Translations under genes and position numbers: made by a program | In this document: piece after piece, positions 60,565-64,000 of the stretch | Layout of the letters: each line of letters opens with the position of its first letter | Numbering within the stretch: the stretch's first letter is position 1 | Notes under the pieces: model-generated | Told to the model about the DNA's origin: nothing | Seen by the model: the letters and a program-made list of their open reading frames with translations, nothing else | Databases searched by the model: none | Assembly (NCBI RefSeq): GCF_019458025.1 | Contig: NZ_JAHZUY010000003.1 | Span: 1 to 64,000 of the forward strand | DNA: 64,000 nt | From: Caldovatus aquaticus | GTDB lineage: Bacteria > Pseudomonadota > Alphaproteobacteria > Acetobacterales > Acetobacteraceae | Direction of reading: 5' to 3'

Positions 60565-61178
60565 CAGACCGGCCCCCGGGCGCGGCCGGTCAGCGGCTCG
60601 ATCATCGCCACCTGTTCGTCGGTCAGGCCGCGGTAGAGGCTCTGGCGGTTGTCGGGGGCGCCGCCGCCGCCCTCAGGGGCCGAAACCGGCCAGGTCTGAT
60701 AGACCGAGAGGCCGGCGCCGAGCAGCGTGGCGGCCGGGCGGATCCAGGCGGTGCGCCCCATCGCCGCGAAGGAGTCGTGCTCGAGCACGGCGGCGCGGTC
60801 GGAGAGGAGGAGCTGGCGTTGCCGCGCCGCGCCGAGCAGGCGGATGGCGGAGATGTCGCCCATCACCTGCCGCTCGTTCTCGCCTTCCAGGGTGGCGATG
60901 GTGCCCGAGCCGTAGGGGTCGAGGCCGAAGGCGGCGGCGGTGGCGCGCAGGCTGCTCTCGGTCAGGCCGGCGCGGCGCTGCCGCTCCACCTCCTGCTGCC
61001 GCGCCTGCACCGCCACGGTGTCGCGCTCGATGGCGAGCTGCTCGCGCCTGAGCGCCGCCATCTGGCGGCCGATCGAGGCCTGCGCCCGCGCGTTGGAATA
61101 CTGGGCGCCGGCCTGCAGCGCGGCGACGCCGAGGGAAGCCGCGGCCATCCCCGCGGACAGGGCGAAGCTCCAGGTCAT
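60564..61178 (-). CDS. internal virion protein, T7 gp14-like
   Basis: The 204-residue protein has a hydrophobic N-terminal segment (A-A-S-L-G-V-A-A-L-Q-A-G near residue 15) followed by a long Gln/Arg-rich helix (35-95) and a second hydrophobic stretch near 150. Size and layout match T7 gp14 (about 196 residues), the small ejection protein placed in the outer membrane. Its gene lies between nozzle and large ejection-protein genes as in T7. The start overlaps the nozzle stop by four bases. Confidence 0.72.
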   Translation of the reverse strand: MTWSFALSAGMAAASLGVAALQAGAQYSNARAQASIGRQMAALRREQLAIERDTVAVQARQQEVERQRRAGLTESSLRATAAAFGLDPYGSGTIATLEGENERQVMGDISAIRLLGAARQRQLLLSDRAAVLEHDSFAAMGRTAWIRPAATLLGAGLSVYQTWPVSAPEGGGGAPDNRQSLYRGLTDEQVAMIEPLTGRARGPV

Positions 61179-63112
61179 AGGGGCACCACCACCACACGCT
61201 TGAGGGCCAGCACGCCGACCGGCATCGGCACGTCGCGGTCGATCCGCCGCGTCAGCGCCGCCGGCTCGTTGGGGCGGGCGAAGCCGAGATGGCGGGTCAT
61301 CCACCAGCCGTCGCGCGCCGGCGGCGCCGCGCCCACCGTGAAGCCGTCGCTGAGCAGCGTCAGGCTGGTCCCGCCGACGCGGGCCGAGCGGGCGCGGTAG
61401 AGCCGCAGGTGCGTCTCGAGCACCCGCTGCGTGCGCTGGGCCAGCGTGCCGTCGGGGAGGTCGATCACCGGCGGCAGCGGGTCTATCCACCAGTCGAAGG
61501 CGAGGCCGAGCTCGACCGTGAGCCCGTCGTCGAGCCCGCCCTGCTCGTCGAGCTGGCGCGGCAGCGTCACCGCGCCGTCGCCCCCCGCCACCGCGCCGCC
61601 GAGGTAGTCGTCGCCGATCCGCCCGTGCACCTCGAAGCCCGCGAGGTGCGGCGCCGCGAGGGAGGGCGTCACGTCCTCCACCGTGGCGTCGAAGGCGAGC
61701 GCCGGATCGAAGCGTTCCAGCCGCACCGTGCCGTTGCGCTGCACGGCGACGAACACCGCATCGCCGGCGACGCCGACCGCCCGGAAGGCGCCCTGCGTCG
61801 TCCACTCGCACCAGGCGCCGATCTTCTGCTCGCGGATCGAGTGGAACAGGGCGATGCGCCCGGCGGCGTTGACGAAGAAGGCATACTGCTCGGGCCGGTC
61901 CTGCGCGCCGGGCAGGTAGGCGGCATCCACGATCTCGCCGATCAGGTCGGTCGCGGGCAGGCTCACCGGGTCGGCGGTGAGGTTGTCGGCCTCGGCGGTG
62001 TAGGCGAGGTCGCGCACCGCCCGCCCCCGCCCCTGCACGAACAGCACCCCGCCGTCGAAGGCGCCGGGCCGCACGTCGCCGGTGCCGAAGGGGGCAACGT
62101 GGCGGATGCGCGCCGTGGTCGGGGTGATCGGGCGCGTCTCCTGCTCGGGGACGAAGAACACCCCGGCCTCGGTGAAGAAGGTGAGCTGCGGGCCGGAGAC
62201 GGCGTGGGCGATGGTCCGCACCCGGGTCGCGCCGAGCGCCATCGCGATCGCGTCGGCGTCGGCCGCGGTGCCGAGGTCGAAGTTCCAATACTGGCCGACG
62301 CGGCTCATCCAGATCGCATCGCCCGCGTCGCGCGAGCCGCCGAACACCAGCCGCTGCTGATGCAGGCAGACCGAGCGCGGCCAGCCGCGCACCGCCGAGA
62401 AGGCCGCCTCCTCCCACAGCGTCGTCGCCTTGCCGTCCGGGGGCGCGGCGCCGCCGTCCCAGGTCACGGCGCATTGGGTGGCGCTGTTGACCGCGCCGAT
62501 GGTGCCGTGCCGGTAGCGGCTGGCGTCCACGTCCCAGACCCGGAGCGCGGTGCCGGCGTGCCCGGCGGCGAGCCAGCCGGCCGAGAAGTTCAGCACCCCG
62601 CCGGCGGCGTTCCAGGTGGCGGTGATCGCGCTCGCCGCGTAGCGGAAGAACGGCGTGCCGCGCGGCCCGTCGAAGGCCAGGGTCTCGAGCGACCAGGTGT
62701 CGGCGCCGGTGCGGCGGATGATCCGCGGCGCGAGGTCGGGATGCACCACCCACATCAGGTCGCCGCCCTGGGCGAAGCGCAGGCCGCGGAGCTGGCCGGC
62801 GGTCCACGGGCAGCCGGTGAGGGCGCCGGCCGCGGCGCCGTCCGCGGCGTAGTAGAACCGCACCTCGCCCGGCAGGAAGGCGGCAATGTAGGACTGGTCG
62901 AGGCTGAAGGCGAACTGCTCGAGCACCGGGGCGGTCGGCAGCTCGGCCAGGTGCCGGGTGCCCCAGCGCGACACCACCCCGCCGGTGGCGAGGGGGAGGC
63001 AGTTGAGGAGCGCCGCGGCACCGTGGCGGTAGAGCGCGGTCTCCTGCCGGGCGCGCGCCGCCTCGTCCAAGGTGCCGGCGACGAAGCTGGTCTGGGAGAT
63101 GTGGGTCTTCAC
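61175..63112 (-). CDS. tail tubular protein B / nozzle protein (T7 gp12-like)
   Basis: The 645-residue beta-rich protein starts T-S-F-V-A-G-T-L-D-E-A-A-R near residue 8 and has G-G-V-V-S-R-W-G-T near 44, F-Y-Y near 85 and later repeated W-D-V-D and V-F-F-V-P-E-Q-E near 320. Podovirus nozzle proteins show an N-terminal S-F-x-x-G motif and bladed propeller repeats like these. It forms the end of the short tail below the adaptor. The gene is nine bases after tail tube A. Confidence 0.8.
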   Translation of the reverse strand: MKTHISQTSFVAGTLDEAARARQETALYRHGAAALLNCLPLATGGVVSRWGTRHLAELPTAPVLEQFAFSLDQSYIAAFLPGEVRFYYAADGAAAGALTGCPWTAGQLRGLRFAQGGDLMWVVHPDLAPRIIRRTGADTWSLETLAFDGPRGTPFFRYAASAITATWNAAGGVLNFSAGWLAAGHAGTALRVWDVDASRYRHGTIGAVNSATQCAVTWDGGAAPPDGKATTLWEEAAFSAVRGWPRSVCLHQQRLVFGGSRDAGDAIWMSRVGQYWNFDLGTAADADAIAMALGATRVRTIAHAVSGPQLTFFTEAGVFFVPEQETRPITPTTARIRHVAPFGTGDVRPGAFDGGVLFVQGRGRAVRDLAYTAEADNLTADPVSLPATDLIGEIVDAAYLPGAQDRPEQYAFFVNAAGRIALFHSIREQKIGAWCEWTTQGAFRAVGVAGDAVFVAVQRNGTVRLERFDPALAFDATVEDVTPSLAAPHLAGFEVHGRIGDDYLGGAVAGGDGAVTLPRQLDEQGGLDDGLTVELGLAFDWWIDPLPPVIDLPDGTLAQRTQRVLETHLRLYRARSARVGGTSLTLLSDGFTVGAAPPARDGWWMTRHLGFARPNEPAALTRRIDRDVPMPVGVLALKRVVVVPL

Positions 63113-63121
63113 CGGCCGGCC

Positions 63122-63709
63122 TCAGCGGCGGCGCAGCGCCTCGAAGCGGCCGAGCGGGATGCGGCGCGCCGGGCGCTCGGAGGCGTTCTGGTGGCGGGCG
63201 ATCGCCAGCTCGCGCGCGGCGAGCTGCAGCATCGCCCCCTGCAGCTTCGGGTCGTCGCGGATCGGCACCGCGAACTCGGCGGCGAGGCGATAGACCACCG
63301 CCTGGCGGAAGGCCGGGGTCCAGCGCAGCTCGTCCACCCGGGCGTGGTATTCGAGCGCGACCGTCTGCGACGCCTCGGCGTCCAGCCAGATCGCCGTCTC
63401 GGCCGGCTCCCAGCCCGGCGCCACCGTGCCATCGACGAAGGGGGCGACGATGCGCAGGCAGTCGGTCGGCAGGGCGTAGGCGGCGGAGTAGCCGGACGCC
63501 TCCGCCGGCGGGTCGGCGAGGCGGGCCAGCGTCTCGATGCGGCGGTTGAAGCGCCAGGGGTGCGAGGCGAGGAGGAGGTCGGCGATCGGCTGGTAGCGGG
63601 CGTTCGCCACCACCTGCGCGGCGGAGGCGCCCTCGAAGGTCTCGATCGGGCTCTCGCCGATCAGCACCAGGGCGTCGGAGCAGAGGCGGAGGGCGTCGGC
63701 CTGGGCCAT
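63122..63709 (-). CDS. tail tubular protein A / adaptor (T7 gp11-like)
   Basis: The 195-residue protein has the pattern A-L-R-L-C-S-D-A-L-V-L-I-G near residue 6, then Y-Q-P-I-A-D-L-L-L-A-S-H-P-W-R-F near 39, which is typical of gp11-like adaptors (S-H-P-W-x-F). It has A-L-P-T-D-C-L-R near 79. The length is as in T7 (about 196). It joins the portal to the nozzle. ATG 63709 was chosen because an earlier ATG (63739) adds residues without likeness. Confidence 0.83.
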   Translation of the reverse strand: MAQADALRLCSDALVLIGESPIETFEGASAAQVVANARYQPIADLLLASHPWRFNRRIETLARLADPPAEASGYSAAYALPTDCLRIVAPFVDGTVAPGWEPAETAIWLDAEASQTVALEYHARVDELRWTPAFRQAVVYRLAAEFAVPIRDDPKLQGAMLQLAARELAIARHQNASERPARRIPLGRFEALRRR

Positions 63710-63760
63710 GGCCGCGCTATGGGGCCGGAGTGCGCCCACGCGCCACGCACAGACAGAAAG

Positions 63761-63789
63761 CGGGCGGGGCGCGCATCACGCCCCGCCCG
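63761..63789 (-). terminator. hairpin between capsid-side and tail genes
   Basis: CGGGCGGGGCG (63761-63771) and CGCCCCGCCCG (63779-63789) pair over 11 bases with a 7-base loop. Read on the minus strand it is followed by CTTTCTGTCTG. It lies 46 bases after the stop of the capsid-side gene and before the tail-tube gene, where T7 has its late terminator. Confidence 0.7.
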
Positions 63790-63834
63790 AGTTTGCAAGG
63801 GGAGCCGGACTTGCCCCGCCCGGCAGGGGAACGC

Positions 63835-64000
63835 TCAGACCGTGGTGATCTGGGCGATGCTGACGCTACTCGCCGAGCTCGCGGTGACGATGTAGGCGCG
63901 GAGCTGCGGCGTGCCGCCGAGGTCGAGCGCGGCGAGGATGATGTCGCCGGGGTTCAGCCGCTGGTAGAGCGCGCTGAAGTAGCCGGCGCCGCTGACCGTG
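63835..64000 (-). CDS. capsid-side small phage structural protein, C-terminal end only
   Basis: The frame is open from the window edge and ends at a TGA (63837-63835). The last 54 residues contain G-A-G-Y-F-S-A-L, then L-N-P-G-D-I-I-L-A-A-L-D, L-G-G-T-P-Q-L-R-A-Y-I-V-T-A, and end in Q-I-T-T-V. I recall similar G-Y-F and G-D-x-I-L-A motifs from small proteins next to the major capsid gene in other prophages. The start and full length are outside the window. A decoration or head-fibre role is a guess. Confidence 0.6.
   Translation of the reverse strand, partial: TVSGAGYFSALYQRLNPGDIILAALDLGGTPQLRAYIVTASSASSVSIAQITTV

Larger units (their letters stand above)
47252..64000. mobile_element. prophage with T7-like (podovirus) structural module, partial
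   Basis: One end is the tRNA-Thr attachment fragment; the other end is outside the window. Inside are an outward ArdC gene and, on the opposite strand, lysis-type, tailspike, ejection-protein, nozzle and tail-tube genes in the order of T7 genes 17 to 11 (reversed). Most genes overlap by one to four bases, indicating a single late transcript running leftward. No integrase, repressor, polymerase, terminase or capsid gene is visible yet. Confidence 0.88.

Overview
The window is chromosomal DNA of very high G+C content from an alphaproteobacterium. It most resembles an Acetobacteraceae (Roseomonas-type) relative. The evidence is the blocks gshA-rsmE-ubiA, ileS-lspA-lipoprotein-two M16 peptidases and apaG-metZ, a SAM-II riboswitch in front of metZ, and Bug-type (TctC) solute-binding genes. 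The assignment to family is an inference from gene content.

Positions 1 to 46968 are host DNA. The left edge holds the tail of an IS5-family transposase and a short relic that looks like an adenylate/guanylate cyclase. Next come an acyl-CoA ligase, a VWA protein, a PhnW-like aminotransferase, dodecin, an intradiol dioxygenase, a stand-alone LigD polymerase domain and an AAA ATPase with a good promoter and a palindromic operator candidate. After tRNA-Ala(CGC) there is a housekeeping run: YggT, DUF167, folD, a DMT exporter, a D-threonine-aldolase-type enzyme, gshA, rsmE, ubiA and a methyltransferase. An SDR, a cyclase-family protein and a 2-hydroxyacid dehydrogenase follow. Then come a PAS histidine kinase and an OmpR-type regulator, divergent from an IlvD/Edd dehydratase, an SDR and a FAH-family hydrolase. 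Those three enzymes together fit a non-phosphorylative sugar-acid pathway, and a UxaA-type dehydratase lies nearby. The stretch 28675 to 39662 on the minus strand is core metabolism and protein export: pgi, two M16 peptidases, a lipoprotein, lspA, ileS, ribF, a LOG-family protein and a MaoC hydratase. The stretch 39778 to 46560 has a M20 peptidase, an amidase, DUF6494, a Bug-type binding protein, folE, apaG and metZ.

From about 47252 to the right edge lies one end of a prophage. Its boundary is the 3' part of a tRNA-Thr(UGU) gene without its 5' half, just downstream of an intact tRNA-Gly(CCC). An ArdC-like antirestriction protein faces outward at this edge. The rest, all on the minus strand and tightly overlapped, is a podovirus (T7-like) module in T7 order: a capsid-side protein (cut by the window edge), a terminator, tail tube A, nozzle/tail tube B, a gp14-like protein, a 1022-residue protein with a lytic transglycosylase domain, a 1564-residue ejection-type protein, a beta-helical tailspike, small structural proteins, two candidate holins and a lysozyme-like protein. 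Integrase, replication, terminase and capsid genes must lie beyond 64000.

The best candidates for new biology are a duplicated translation start in front of ileS that creates an 8-codon leader frame, the apparent move of the transglycosylase domain between ejection proteins in the prophage, and two enzymes whose usual catalytic or metal residues are replaced. All functional names rest on reading the sequence and on remembered family motifs; no database search was possible.
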